DNA of 64,000 nt from Sphingomonas japonica (GCF_006346325.1 NZ_VDYR01000001.1:1364001-1428000); one strand, 5' to 3'. Shown: positions 43,919 through 53,401, numbered from the stretch's first letter. Made by a program: numbers and translations. Notes: generated from the letters alone by a model not told the origin.

Positions 43919-45218
43919 AGCTCCCGCCTCCCATGCGGGTCTGCGGTTGCCAGCGGCAGGTCCGCAACATCAGTCGCGCCGTCGATGCCATCGCCACGAA
44001 TTCGGAATCGGACCGCTCGAGCTGCGACGTCGTCGCTTCGCGTACAGCATTCATCACGTCGAGCCAGGTACGCCGCCCGGCGACGAACTGCCGCAGGAAA
44101 CTGGCGGTGACGCGCTGCGCGCTGTCGGCAGCCGATGCGCTGGCGCTGATCTGGCTGCGTGCGGTGGCGTTCTGGACAAGGTCGGTCCGCACCTGTTCGC
44201 GAACCTGGCGCTCGATGGTGCGTACGTCCAGCTCGGCCGAGGTCGCGCGGAGCCGGGCGGCATCGGCGCGGCGAAAATCGGAAAGCCCGCCCTGGGTCTG
44301 CGCGGTGACGGCGAGCCCGGCACGGGCACCGATGATGTCGTTATACGAGAACTGCGCCGACAGCTGCGGCAGCACCGACGCGCGTACCTGCCGCGCCTCC
44401 TCGCGCGCCACCAGCGCCTCTGCCGACAACCGGTCGCGCTCCGGGCTGCAGCGTAGCGCTTCGTCGACTGCCTGTGGCAGCAGCGGGTGATGCACCGCCG
44501 GATCATAGGTCGGGACCGCGCCGGGATCGTATCCGGCGTCGCCGACATATTGATACAGCCGCTCGATCGCCGCGCCCTGCTGCGATTCGGCGATAGCGCG
44601 GTCCTGCTCGGCCTGGGCGAAGCGCGATTGCGCCAGCGCGAGATCGGTATCCGGGCTCACTTCCTGATCGACGCGGTTCTGGATCGACTGGACGAGCCCG
44701 CGCAGCTCCTCGAGATTGGCGTCGAGGATCTGCTTGCGCTGCGCCAGCCGCGCGATGTCGAAATAGGCCTCGACGACGTCGAGCGCGACCTGTTGGACGG
44801 TTTCGTCGACCTGCGCCGAACGCGCGAGCTTTTCGGCCTTGGCACGGTCGATCGCGGCACCGATCCGGCCAAAGGTGTAGATCGGTTGATCGACGACGAG
44901 CTGGCTGCCCAGCCCCGGCCCGGTGCCGAGCGCGACGCCCTGCACGCCCAGGCTCGGCAGGCGCAGGCTCTTGGCGGCGCTGACCTCGGCGGTAGCGGCG
45001 CGTACCGAGGTCCGGCCGGATTCGATCGCCGGATAGTCGTTGGTCGCGCGTCCGACCGCCTCGAACAGTTTCGGATTGACGCCGGGCGGCGGCGTGCCCT
45101 CGACGATCTCGGCCTGCTGCGCCGGGGATGGCGGGCCGGCTACGGGTTGGACTTGCCGTGCGGCAACGGGGAACGCCAGCGCGATGGCGATGCCGGCCGC
45201 GCCTCGCGCCCCGATCAC
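43911..45218 (-). CDS. TolC-family outer-membrane protein, set 1
   Basis: A 435-residue OEP. The start is GTG 45218, overlapping the upstream HlyD stop (GTGA). A short hydrophobic signal-like start (GAAGIAIALAFPVAA) precedes a mature region with the two TolC repeats (LVVDQPIYTFGRIGAAIDRA near the first beta strand; VEAYFDIARLAQRKQILDAN; later FLRQFVAGRRTWLDVMNAVR). It acts as the outer duct for type I export. Confidence 0.92.
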   Translation of the reverse strand: MIGARGAAGIAIALAFPVAARQVQPVAGPPSPAQQAEIVEGTPPPGVNPKLFEAVGRATNDYPAIESGRTSVRAATAEVSAAKSLRLPSLGVQGVALGTGPGLGSQLVVDQPIYTFGRIGAAIDRAKAEKLARSAQVDETVQQVALDVVEAYFDIARLAQRKQILDANLEELRGLVQSIQNRVDQEVSPDTDLALAQSRFAQAEQDRAIAESQQGAAIERLYQYVGDAGYDPGAVPTYDPAVHHPLLPQAVDEALRCSPERDRLSAEALVAREEARQVRASVLPQLSAQFSYNDIIGARAGLAVTAQTQGGLSDFRRADAARLRATSAELDVRTIERQVREQVRTDLVQNATARSQISASASAADSAQRVTASFLRQFVAGRRTWLDVMNAVREATTSQLERSDSEFVAMASTARLMLRTCRWQPQTRMGGGSYE

Positions 45219-46540
45219 TCGCGAAAGGCCCGTTCGCTGAGCCGGGTGACCGGGGTGAAGATGTACGACAGCACCGAACGCTTGTCGCCGAGCAGGCTGA
45301 CATCGACCGTCATCCCGGTGCCGAGCGGCAATTTGCGTCCGCTCTTGTCGACCAGCGTATCGCTCTTGGCGCGGACGCGCACCGTATAGAAGCTCTCGCC
45401 AGTGCGTTCGTTGATCGTCGCGTCGGGCGAGATGGTCTCGACCGATCCGTCCATGCTGCCATAGATCGCCGAGTCATATGCCGAGACGTTGATGCGCGCC
45501 GGCTGATCGATCCGGATGAAGCCGATGTCCTTGGGCAGGACCTGCGCCTCGACCAGCAGCGTGTCCTCGCTGGGGACCAGCTCGACCAATGGCGCGCCGG
45601 CCTGCACGCTGCCGCCGACGGTCGAGACCAGCACGCGGTTGATCTGTCCTGCCAGCGGCGCGGTGACGACGGTGCGCGCTACGCGATCCTGCAGCGCCGG
45701 CAGCGAGCGGGTCCGTGCGGCAAGTTCGGCCTGTGCGGTGGCAAGCTCGCCCGCCGCCTGCGCGCGCCAATCCTGGCGCAGCTGGTTGAGGGTCGAGCGC
45801 GCTTCGGCGACCGCCGATTGCGAACGCGCGATCGCCGCCTGCGCCCCGGTCACCTCGGTACGCGCGACCGCTGCATTGTTCTCGAGCTGCACCAGCGTCA
45901 TGCGCGGTTCGATCCCGCGTTCCACGACGGGGCGCATCATCGTGATCTGCTGGTCGAGCGACGCCAATGCCGCGACCCGCGACTGGTACGCCGCCTCGGC
46001 CTCGGCGACCGCGCGCTGGCTCTGCACGATCCGCGATTGCGCCGCAGCGGTAAGGCTGGCGAGGTCGGCCATACGCGACTGGTGCAGCGAGCGCTCAATG
46101 CCGATCTGCTCGGTCACGGCGGGGTTGGTCGATGCAGGATAGCGCGGGCTGCGGCCTTCGACTTCGGCCTGGAGCCGCGCGATCTTGGCGGTCAGCGCGC
46201 CGGCGGTGATCTCGTTGCTGCCAAGCTCGGCGCCGGACTGGGTCTGGTCGAGCCGCAGCAGCGGTTGGCCTTTCTTCACGTCCTGGCCGGAGCGGACCAG
46301 GATCGCCTCGACGATACCGCCCTCAAGATTGGAGATTACCTGCAATCGCGAGCCGGGAATGATCCGCCCCTGCGCACGCACGGTGCGGTCGATCACGGTC
46401 AGCGTCGCCCACGCGACCGCGATCACGACGAAGCCGACGATCGCCCATAGCAGGATGTTCGATGCCGCCTTGGGGCGGATCGGGTCGGCGACATCCTCGA
46501 AATGATGCTGGCCGGGATCGTAGGGCGCGGTGGTGCTCAT
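45215..46540 (-). CDS. Type I secretion membrane-fusion protein (HlyD family), set 2
   Basis: A 441-residue adaptor starting at ATG 46540 (an upstream Arg/Ser-rich in-frame extension is not conserved-looking). One TM segment (ILLWAIVGFVVIAVAWATL) is followed by GRIIPGSRLQVISNLEGGIV, a long Ala/Gln coiled coil (~110-270) and the HlyD C-domain (DIGFIRIDQPARINVSAYDS). It differs enough from set 1 to be a separate system rather than a recent duplicate. Confidence 0.93.
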   Translation of the reverse strand: MSTTAPYDPGQHHFEDVADPIRPKAASNILLWAIVGFVVIAVAWATLTVIDRTVRAQGRIIPGSRLQVISNLEGGIVEAILVRSGQDVKKGQPLLRLDQTQSGAELGSNEITAGALTAKIARLQAEVEGRSPRYPASTNPAVTEQIGIERSLHQSRMADLASLTAAAQSRIVQSQRAVAEAEAAYQSRVAALASLDQQITMMRPVVERGIEPRMTLVQLENNAAVARTEVTGAQAAIARSQSAVAEARSTLNQLRQDWRAQAAGELATAQAELAARTRSLPALQDRVARTVVTAPLAGQINRVLVSTVGGSVQAGAPLVELVPSEDTLLVEAQVLPKDIGFIRIDQPARINVSAYDSAIYGSMDGSVETISPDATINERTGESFYTVRVRAKSDTLVDKSGRKLPLGTGMTVDVSLLGDKRSVLSYIFTPVTRLSERAFRE

Positions 46541-46562
46541 GGGATCGCTTCGATTGAGAGGA

Positions 46563-48293
46563 TCAGGCGGCAGCGCGCGGGCGCTGGAGCTGGGCGAGGA
46601 TCTGCTCGCGCGGGCCGTCGGCGGCGACCTTGCCCTTGTCGACGATGACGATGCGGTCGGCAAGCCTCAGCAGCCCGGTACGATGGGTAATGAGCACGAG
46701 CGTCTTGCCCTTGGTCTCGTCGACCAGCCGGTCGATCAGCTGGTTCTCGGTCTGCGAATCCATCGCGCTGGTCGGCTCGTCGAAGATCAGGATCGGCGGT
46801 CCGCCCGCCAGCGCACGCGCCAAGGTGATCGACTGGCGCTGCCCGCCCGACAACCCTTCACCGCGATCGGCGAGCTTGAGGTCGTAGCCGTTGGTGATCT
46901 GGCCCATAAAGCTGTGCGCGCCCGAAATCTCCGAAGCGCGCAGCATCTCGGTATCGTCGATATGCGGACGGTCGAGCGCGATATTCTCGCGCACCGTCCC
47001 CGACAGCAGCACGGTTTCCTGGAGGGCGGTGCCGATATTGGCGCGCAGCCCCAGCGTGTCGAACTGGCGGATGTCGGTGCCATCGATCATCACCAGCCCT
47101 TCCTGCGGCTGGTACAGGCCCAGCATCAGCCGCGCGAGCGTCGACTTGCCCGATCCGACGCGGCCGATGAACGCGACGCGCTGCCCCGGCTCGATCGTCA
47201 GGTTGAAGTCCTCGAGCGTCTTTTCGGTGGCGCCGGGATATTTGAAATCGACGCCGCGCAGCTCGATCCGGCCATTGAGCCGCGCAGGATGCAGCGGCTC
47301 GCCGAGCGGTCCCTCGGACGGAATGCTCATCAATCCGTTGATCTGGGCATAGGCGGTGCGCGTCGCCGAGATACGCGACAGCAAGGTGGCGATTTGCGTC
47401 AGCGGCTGCACCGCGCGTCCCGCCAGGATCGAGCAGGCGACCAGCGCGCCCGTGGTCATCTCGCGCTCGGCGATCAGGAACACCCCGACAATGACGACGC
47501 CGATATAGGCGATGCTGTTCGCCGACGTCGCGATCGTCACCGCGATCGTCGAAACCAGCCGTTGGCGCAGCGAGCTGTCGCTATGCTCGTCAATGGCATT
47601 GAGCCAGCGCTTGCGCATCAGGCCGGCCGCGCCGGACGTCTTGACCATCTCCAGCGAGCTGATCGATTCGACCAGAACCGACTGCTTGAACAATCCGCCG
47701 TTCATCGACTTCGCCGCCAGACGATCGAGCGCCGGGTGCGTCGCCCAGCCGGCGACGATGACGAACGGGATGATGACGATCGGCACCCAGACGATCGGCC
47801 CGCCGATCGCGCCGATGAAGATCAAGGTGATGGCGATGAACGGTACGTCGACGACTGCGGTGATCGACGCCGAGGCGAAGAAATCGCGCAGCGTTTCCAA
47901 TTCGCGCATCATTCCGGTCATCTGCCCGGTCGATCCGCGCTTCATGTCCATGCGGATGCGCATCAGCCGCTCGAAGACATTGTCGCCGATCTGGCGATCG
48001 ATGTCCGCGCCGGCGATATCGACGAAATAGGCGCGCAGGATGCGCAGCATGAAATCGAACACCAGCACGATGCCGACGCCGATGGCGAGCGCGGTCAGCG
48101 AATCGAATGCCAGATTGGGGACGACGCGATCGTAGACGGTCATCGTGAACAGCGAGACGATCAGGCCGAACACGTTGATCATCGCCGCCGCCAGCGCGAC
48201 CTTCAGATAGATGTGCTTGTTGCGGAACATCGGCTCCGCCAGCCAGCTCGCGAAGCGCGGCTGCTTTTCCGGGACCAGTTTCTCGTTGCTCAT
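46563..48293 (-). CDS. Type I secretion ABC transporter, set 2
   Basis: A 576-residue exporter: TM domain, then ATPase with Walker A RVGSGKST, signature LSGGQRQS and Walker B ILIFDEPTSAMD. The N-terminal C39-like domain of set 1 is missing, and the TM domain starts almost immediately. ATGA overlap with the TolC gene upstream; 22-nt gap to the HlyD gene. Confidence 0.93.
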   Translation of the reverse strand: MSNEKLVPEKQPRFASWLAEPMFRNKHIYLKVALAAAMINVFGLIVSLFTMTVYDRVVPNLAFDSLTALAIGVGIVLVFDFMLRILRAYFVDIAGADIDRQIGDNVFERLMRIRMDMKRGSTGQMTGMMRELETLRDFFASASITAVVDVPFIAITLIFIGAIGGPIVWVPIVIIPFVIVAGWATHPALDRLAAKSMNGGLFKQSVLVESISSLEMVKTSGAAGLMRKRWLNAIDEHSDSSLRQRLVSTIAVTIATSANSIAYIGVVIVGVFLIAEREMTTGALVACSILAGRAVQPLTQIATLLSRISATRTAYAQINGLMSIPSEGPLGEPLHPARLNGRIELRGVDFKYPGATEKTLEDFNLTIEPGQRVAFIGRVGSGKSTLARLMLGLYQPQEGLVMIDGTDIRQFDTLGLRANIGTALQETVLLSGTVRENIALDRPHIDDTEMLRASEISGAHSFMGQITNGYDLKLADRGEGLSGGQRQSITLARALAGGPPILIFDEPTSAMDSQTENQLIDRLVDETKGKTLVLITHRTGLLRLADRIVIVDKGKVAADGPREQILAQLQRPRAAA

Positions 48294-49933
48294 CGGGCTT
48301 CCAATCGGGCGGGCGCGATGCCGAAGCCGTCGAGCAGCTTGCCGGTCCGCGCGAGCAGCGCATAGCGCGCAATGTCGAGTTCCGTCACCGTCTCTATGTA
48401 GCGCGAGGCGACGTTGAAATAGTTGGTCTCCGCGCTCAGCACGTCGAAGAGCGTGCCGCGCGACACACGGAAGCGCTCGACCAGCACGTCGCGCGACTGG
48501 CGCGTGGCGATATAGTTGTTCTCGATCGCGGCGGCGGATTCCGCCAGCGCCTCGACATCGGACCAGGCGATCGCGGCATCGCGCGCCGCCTCGACGCGGA
48601 TACGGTCATAGGTGGCGCCTGCGCCGCGCGCACGCGCCTTGGCCTGGTCGATGCGCTGCGTCGCGCCGCCGAACAGCCGCTGCGTCAGCGTGACGCTGGC
48701 GCGCACATCGTAATCGCCAGCATTTTCGAGCAGGCCGTACCGCCCGGCATCGACCCCGACGCCCAGCCCCGGCAGCGCATCGCCGCGCGCGGCACGAGCA
48801 TCCTCGCGCGCTGCGACGGCATTGAGCCGCGCCGCCTCGACTGCGGGGATGTTCTGCGAATCCGCCTCCGCGCGCTCGCGCGAAGTCGGCACCAAAGTCG
48901 CGGTCGGTGCGCGGCCCAGGCCCGGCGGCGCCGGCACGCCGATCACCTGGCGGTATTGCGCCTCGGCATTGGCGAGCGAGCGCTTGAACCCGGCGAGCTG
49001 AGTCTGTGCAGCGGCGATGTAGCTTTCGACCTGCGCGACGTCGCCGGGTGCCGATACCCCCTGTTCGACGCGCTCTGCAATCGCCGCGCGCAGCTCGGTC
49101 TGGCTGGCAAGGAACGACTCGGCCAGCCCGACCAACGCCCGATAGCCGAACACCCGGTACCAGCTGTCGACGCCGCGCAGCGCGAGCTGGACCGAGACGT
49201 CGTCGATCCCGGCGACCGACGCCTCGAGCCGGCGGTTGCCCGCGGCGATGCGGCTCTTGGCGCTGCCGAAATCGAACACCGGCGCTTGCAGCCGCAGCGT
49301 CTCGTCGGTCCGGAAGGTCGGACGCGAGCGTTCGAGGACATTTTGCGGATCGTCGGTGAAGGCGCGATCGACGGTGCGGAAATAGGACAGCGACATGTCG
49401 ATCACCGGCAGCTCGAGCGTGCGCGCCTCGTTGCGCGCCGCCCGCGCCTCGTCGCGCCGTGCCTCCGCCTCGGCGATCGAGGGATGGCGCCCGACCGCGG
49501 CCTGGATTGACTGCCGGAACACCAGCGGATCCCCGCTTTCGCGCGCCAGCCGCAGGATCGGGTCGCTGCCCGGATCGATCGCCAGCGGGTCGGCGCTCGG
49601 CGCAGGGAGCACATTCCCGTCGCTGGTCGGCAATTCCTGCGGAGTAGACGACGTGTCGGGCTGCACGCCTCGTACCGGTTGCAGCAGGATCGGCGGCGGC
49701 GGCGCGGTCGTCGGCGCGGGCGTGGGCGCGGGGCTGGTGCTTGGCGCGATCGGCACGGCACGCGGCGGCGGCGGGGTCGGCGTCGCGCCGCGCTGCGGAT
49801 CGGTCACCAGCGAGCTTTGCGCATGCGCGCACGGCATCGCCGCGGCCAGCACCGCCAACGCGGAACCGCACAATATGCTCGCAGAACGGATAGCTGCCAC
49901 ACTCGCTCCCAAAACCGTCGCGCTCGTTCGCAT
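48290..49933 (-). CDS. TolC-family outer-membrane protein with Pro-rich linker, set 2
   Basis: A 547-residue OEP. I chose ATG 49933, which starts the signal peptide (SASILCGSALAVLAAAMPCA). A long Pro/Thr/Ala linker (residues ~48-82, TPTPPPPRAVPIAPSTSP) precedes the first TolC helix, unlike set 1. TolC repeats are seen around RLQAPVFDFGSAKSRIAAGN and LTQRLFGGATQRIDQAKARA. First gene of the operon; its promoter should lie in the 49934-50176 gap shared with the divergent aldolase gene. Confidence 0.9.
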   Translation of the reverse strand: MRTSATVLGASVAAIRSASILCGSALAVLAAAMPCAHAQSSLVTDPQRGATPTPPPPRAVPIAPSTSPAPTPAPTTAPPPPILLQPVRGVQPDTSSTPQELPTSDGNVLPAPSADPLAIDPGSDPILRLARESGDPLVFRQSIQAAVGRHPSIAEAEARRDEARAARNEARTLELPVIDMSLSYFRTVDRAFTDDPQNVLERSRPTFRTDETLRLQAPVFDFGSAKSRIAAGNRRLEASVAGIDDVSVQLALRGVDSWYRVFGYRALVGLAESFLASQTELRAAIAERVEQGVSAPGDVAQVESYIAAAQTQLAGFKRSLANAEAQYRQVIGVPAPPGLGRAPTATLVPTSRERAEADSQNIPAVEAARLNAVAAREDARAARGDALPGLGVGVDAGRYGLLENAGDYDVRASVTLTQRLFGGATQRIDQAKARARGAGATYDRIRVEAARDAAIAWSDVEALAESAAAIENNYIATRQSRDVLVERFRVSRGTLFDVLSAETNYFNVASRYIETVTELDIARYALLARTGKLLDGFGIAPARLEAR

Positions 49934-50176
49934 TGTCGTCGGCGCATCGGCAAGCGCGGGTACGGTGATCGTTCGCCCGCCACCGGTCGCCGCTGTCCTC
50001 GCAACCGGTGCCCCCGCTCCGGCCGTCCCGCACTGGGCGCCGCCACTAGCCCACGGAAAAAATGCTGTAAAGCAGTGCGACCGGTGCCAACGCCTTTTGG
50101 TCGCAGCGGGCGGTTGCCCATCCCCGGTCGTGCGTGGCATGTTCGGTGCGAAAACGAAACCGATCGGAGAGACGTG

Positions 50177-50941
50177 ATGGCGACCGCGCTGCAGACCCCT
50201 GCCCCAGGCATCACCGACGCGGAGCGCGAGGCGCGCCAGCAGCTCGCCGCCTGCTACCGCGTGTTCGACATGCTCGGCTGGTCGGAGATGATCTACAACC
50301 ACATCACGCTCAAGGTGCCGGGCGAGGATGGCGCATTCCTGATCAATCCGTTCGGACTGCATTTCAGCGAAGTGACCGCGTCGAACCTCGTCAAGATCGA
50401 CATCGACGGCAACAAGCTCGATGCCTCGCCCTATCCGGTCAATCTCGCCGGCTTCACCCAGCACGCGCTGTTCCACCGCCTGCTGCCCGATGCGCATTGC
50501 ATCATGCACACGCATACCACCGCCGGCATGGCGGTCAGCTCGGTCGAGGGCGGCCTGCGTCCGACCAACTTCTACGCGTGCAGCTTCGCCGGACAGATCG
50601 CCTATCATGATTTCGAGGGCGTGACGGTGCGGTCGGAAGAAGGCGAGCGGCTGATCGAGCATCTCGGCGACAAGCGCGTCATGCTGCTCAGGAACCACGG
50701 CATCCTGGTGATGGGCCGCACCCTGCCCGAAGCGTTCCTGAAGCACTGGTCGCTGCAGCGCGCGTGCGAGATCCAGGTCGCCACCGCCTCGATGGGCACG
50801 CCCATCGAAGTTCCCGACGAGATCGTCGCCATTCACCAGCGCGACCTGTCCAAGGTCCAGATCCCGGGCGGTGCCGGCGCGGCCGATTTCGCGGCGATGG
50901 TGCGCCTGGTCGACCGCACCGACCGCAGCTGGCGCGACTGA
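50177..50941 (+). CDS. Class II aldolase/adducin-family protein
   Basis: A 254-residue protein. The metal-binding His set of the aldolase II fold is visible: HTHTTAGMAV (near residues 112-121), with a later LLRNHGILVMG. An early signature is MIYNHITLKVPGEDG. Members act on fuculose- or ribulose-phosphates, or as non-enzymatic adducin heads. ATG 50177 is preceded by GGAGAGACGTG. Substrate unknown; stands alone. Confidence 0.92.
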   Translation: MATALQTPAPGITDAEREARQQLAACYRVFDMLGWSEMIYNHITLKVPGEDGAFLINPFGLHFSEVTASNLVKIDIDGNKLDASPYPVNLAGFTQHALFHRLLPDAHCIMHTHTTAGMAVSSVEGGLRPTNFYACSFAGQIAYHDFEGVTVRSEEGERLIEHLGDKRVMLLRNHGILVMGRTLPEAFLKHWSLQRACEIQVATASMGTPIEVPDEIVAIHQRDLSKVQIPGGAGAADFAAMVRLVDRTDRSWRD

Positions 50942-50973
50942 TCAGCCCCCACACGAGCCTGTACGCTCCGGTG

Positions 50974-51044
50974 CCCGTTCGTATCGAGCGAAGTCGAGAT
51001 ACACGTCGAGGTAGCGCTTCTCGACTTCGCTCGAAGCGAACGGG
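50974..51044. repeat. Imperfect palindromic intergenic repeat (sphingomonad dyad element)
   Basis: Two 26-nt arms (50974-50999 and 51019-51044) are inverted copies with two mismatches and a 19-nt loop; the core is TCTCGACTTCGCTCGA. It sits in the gap between the aldolase and the [2Fe-2S] gene. I recall similar dyads scattered through sphingomonad genomes. A shorter, diverged half copy may lie at 55653-55674. Confidence 0.75.
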
Positions 51045-51083
51045 TAAGGAAAGCGGCGCCCTGATGGAAACGACCCGGCACCG

Positions 51084-51629
51084 ATGACCCGCTTCACCGT
51101 CAACAACCAGCCGATCGAATATCGGCTCGACCCGCAGACGCCGTTGCTGTGGGCACTACGCGACGCGTCGAACCTGACCGGCACCAAATATGGCTGCGGC
51201 AGCGGCGAATGCGGGGCATGCACGGTCGATATCGACGGCGTGCCGCGGCGATCGTGCCAGGTCCCGATCGGCACGATCGAAGGCACCTTCGTGACGACGA
51301 TCGAAGGGTTGTCGCGCGACCGGTCGCATCCGGTCCAGGCGGCGCTGATCGCGTCGAACGTGCCGCAATGCGGATATTGCATCCCCGGCATCGCCATGGC
51401 CGCCGCTGCGCTGCTGCGCCGCGACCGCGCGCCAAGCGACGAGGCGATCCACGAAACGCTGTCGAATCTGTGCCGCTGCGGCATCCAGCCGCGGCTGGTC
51501 GACGCGATCAACCGCGCGGCAGCGCTGGCACGCGGCGACGAAACCGTATCGGTCGCGGCGCCGCCCGGCATCGACCGCGACGATGCCGCGCGCGCGGTCC
51601 CCGCCCTGATAGTGCCGGATGGCAACTAG
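51084..51629 (+). CDS. [2Fe-2S] subunit of a molybdenum hydroxylase (IorA-like)
   Basis: A 181-residue xanthine-oxidase-family small subunit. The plant-type [2Fe-2S] cluster uses Cys38, Cys43, Cys46 and Cys58 (YGCGSGECGACTV), the second cluster Cys96, Cys99, Cys130 and Cys132 (QCGYCIPG; NLCRCGIQPR). Such subunits (IorA, CoxS) pass electrons from a Mo-cofactor large subunit, which is absent here: neither neighbour is one. About 30 extra residues follow the last cluster motif. Confidence 0.92.
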   Translation: MTRFTVNNQPIEYRLDPQTPLLWALRDASNLTGTKYGCGSGECGACTVDIDGVPRRSCQVPIGTIEGTFVTTIEGLSRDRSHPVQAALIASNVPQCGYCIPGIAMAAAALLRRDRAPSDEAIHETLSNLCRCGIQPRLVDAINRAAALARGDETVSVAAPPGIDRDDAARAVPALIVPDGN

Positions 51630-51731
51630 CTTTCTGCTGCCTTTCATCGCAGTTCAGCCACGGCTCATCCGGCTCGGCGTAAAGCGGATACTACCCCTAC
51701 AAGCCGGTTGTTCCGGGATCGGAGAGTATCG

Positions 51732-52625
51732 ATGAAAAAGCAGTTTCTGATGGCGCTGATCGCTGCCACTGCAATGGTCCCGGCATCGGCGATCGCGCAG
51801 GAGCGCGGCGGCCGGTCGACCGAAGCTCGGGCCGAGCGACAGGCCACCCGCGCCGAACGCCGCGCCGCCCGCCCCCAGCGCCAACAGGCGCAGCGCCCGG
51901 CGCGCGCGCAGGTACGACAGGCTCCTGCCCGCGCACAGGCCCGCCAAGAACGCCGCCAGCAGCGCGTCGCCGATCGCACCGTGCGTCCGGCGCAGGCCGC
52001 GCGGCCGCAGCAGCGCATTGCACGGCAGGAGCGCCGCGACTTCCGCCAGGATCGCAATCAGGATCAGCGCGCGTTCCGGCAGGATCGCCGCCAGGATAGC
52101 CGCGCGTTCCGCAACGGCCAGGTCACTCGCCAGCAATTCCGCAGCGAACGCCGCGACGATCGCCAGGATTTCCGCAGCGAACGTCGTGACGACCGCCGGG
52201 ACTTCCGCAGCGATCGTCGGGACTGGCGGGGCGACCGGGATCGGCGGGACTGGAACGGTAATAGGGATCGCCGGAACTGGGGCGGCAGTCGCTGGTCCGG
52301 CAACGACCGCGGCGCTTGGAATCGCGACTGGCGCCGCGACCGGCAATATGACTGGCGCCGCTATCGCCAGGCCAACCGCAGCCTGTATCGCCTGCCGCGC
52401 TACTACGCGCCGCGCGGCTATGACTATGGCTATCGCCGGTTCGGGATCGGATTCACGTTGAGCTCGGTGCTGTTCGGACAGAATTACTGGATCGGCCAGC
52501 CGGAATATTATCGCCTGCCGCCAGCCTATGGCCAGTATCGCTGGGTTCGCTATTACAACGACGCGCTGCTCGTCGATATCTATTCGGGCGAAGTGGTCGA
52601 TGTCGAATATGATATCTTCTGGTAA
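51732..52625 (+). CDS. RcnB-family periplasmic protein with Arg/Asp-rich repeats
   Basis: A 297-residue protein starting at ATG 51732 after GGAGAGTATCG. Signal peptide MKKQFLMALIAATAMVPASA. The mature N-terminus is a long Arg/Gln/Ala then Arg/Asp-rich low-complexity region with repeats of DRRDWRG and FRSERRDDRQD. The C-terminal ~70 residues match the RcnB/YohN domain (YRWVRYYNDALLVDIYSGEV then VDVEYDIFW). E. coli RcnB affects Ni/Co homeostasis; here the role is unknown. Confidence 0.88.
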   Translation: MKKQFLMALIAATAMVPASAIAQERGGRSTEARAERQATRAERRAARPQRQQAQRPARAQVRQAPARAQARQERRQQRVADRTVRPAQAARPQQRIARQERRDFRQDRNQDQRAFRQDRRQDSRAFRNGQVTRQQFRSERRDDRQDFRSERRDDRRDFRSDRRDWRGDRDRRDWNGNRDRRNWGGSRWSGNDRGAWNRDWRRDRQYDWRRYRQANRSLYRLPRYYAPRGYDYGYRRFGIGFTLSSVLFGQNYWIGQPEYYRLPPAYGQYRWVRYYNDALLVDIYSGEVVDVEYDIFW

Positions 52626-52654
52626 GGCGCACTAGCGCACGACGGAACGACGGG

Positions 52655-52686
52655 GGCCCGGGGCGAAATCGCCTCGGGCCTCTTGC
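52655..52686 (+). terminator. Rho-independent-like terminator after the RcnB-family gene
   Basis: Stem GGCCCGGGGCG / CGCCTCGGGCC (one G-T) with AAAT loop at 52655-52680, followed by TCTTGC. The T-run is short. Confidence 0.7.
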
Positions 52687-52717
52687 TATTGCACGGGTGC
52701 TTCGCGATCCTGCGGGG

Positions 52718-53401
52718 ATGCCAACCGCAGTGAAGAAACCGCCCACGCCATCGCCGCTGCGCGCGATGATCGGCGCCACCGTGTCGGCCCGGCTTGATGC
52801 CAATCCCGCGATCACCCGCATCGCCACCGACAAGATCGACGCATTCCGCTATCCTGATTTTCTCAGCGACGCCGAATGCCGCACGCTGGTCGCGCTGATC
52901 GACAAGGGACGGCGCCCTTCGACGCTGCTGTCGGCGGCGCACGATCCCAATTTTCGTACCAGCGAGAGCTGCGATCTCGAACGCTTCGCGCCCGAAGTCC
53001 GCGCGATCGACGAGCGTATCGCCGAAACGCTCGGCATCGCGCCGGAAAATGGCGAGACCATGCAGGGCCAGCGTTATGCCCCCGGACAGCAGTTCCGCGC
53101 ACATCATGACTATTTTCATCAGGGCGAGCCCTATTGGGAGGATGTCACTCGCCAGGGCGGGCAGCGCACGTGGACGGCGATGATCTTTCTCAACACCGTG
53201 GCCGAAGGCGGCGCGACCTGGTTTCCGCAGGCCGGGATGCGCGCCAAGCCGGTCAAGCGCATGCTGCTGATCTGGAACAATATGGGCGCCGATGGCGGCC
53301 CCAATCCGCTGACGCTGCACGAGGGCATGGCAGTCGTGGAAGGCACCAAATACATCGTCACCAAATGGTTTCGCGAGGGCATCTGGTACCGCGTGCGATA
53401 G
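52718..53401 (+). CDS. 2OG-Fe(II) oxygenase (prolyl 4-hydroxylase-like)
   Basis: A 227-residue double-stranded beta-helix dioxygenase. Iron ligands His129 and Asp131 (RAHHDYF) and distal His201 (TLHEGMAV); Lys211 in EGTKYIVTKW probably binds the 2-oxoglutarate carboxylate. MIFLNTVAEGGATWFPQAG is the typical strand pair. ATG 52718 gives the normal length. Substrate protein unknown. Confidence 0.93.
   Translation: MPTAVKKPPTPSPLRAMIGATVSARLDANPAITRIATDKIDAFRYPDFLSDAECRTLVALIDKGRRPSTLLSAAHDPNFRTSESCDLERFAPEVRAIDERIAETLGIAPENGETMQGQRYAPGQQFRAHHDYFHQGEPYWEDVTRQGGQRTWTAMIFLNTVAEGGATWFPQAGMRAKPVKRMLLIWNNMGADGGPNPLTLHEGMAVVEGTKYIVTKWFREGIWYRVR

Noticed and set aside
46530..48365. Plus-strand open frame of 611 codons opposite the set 2 ABC gene
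   Set aside because: Asp/Arg/His-rich shadow without motifs; ABC motifs are on the minus strand.
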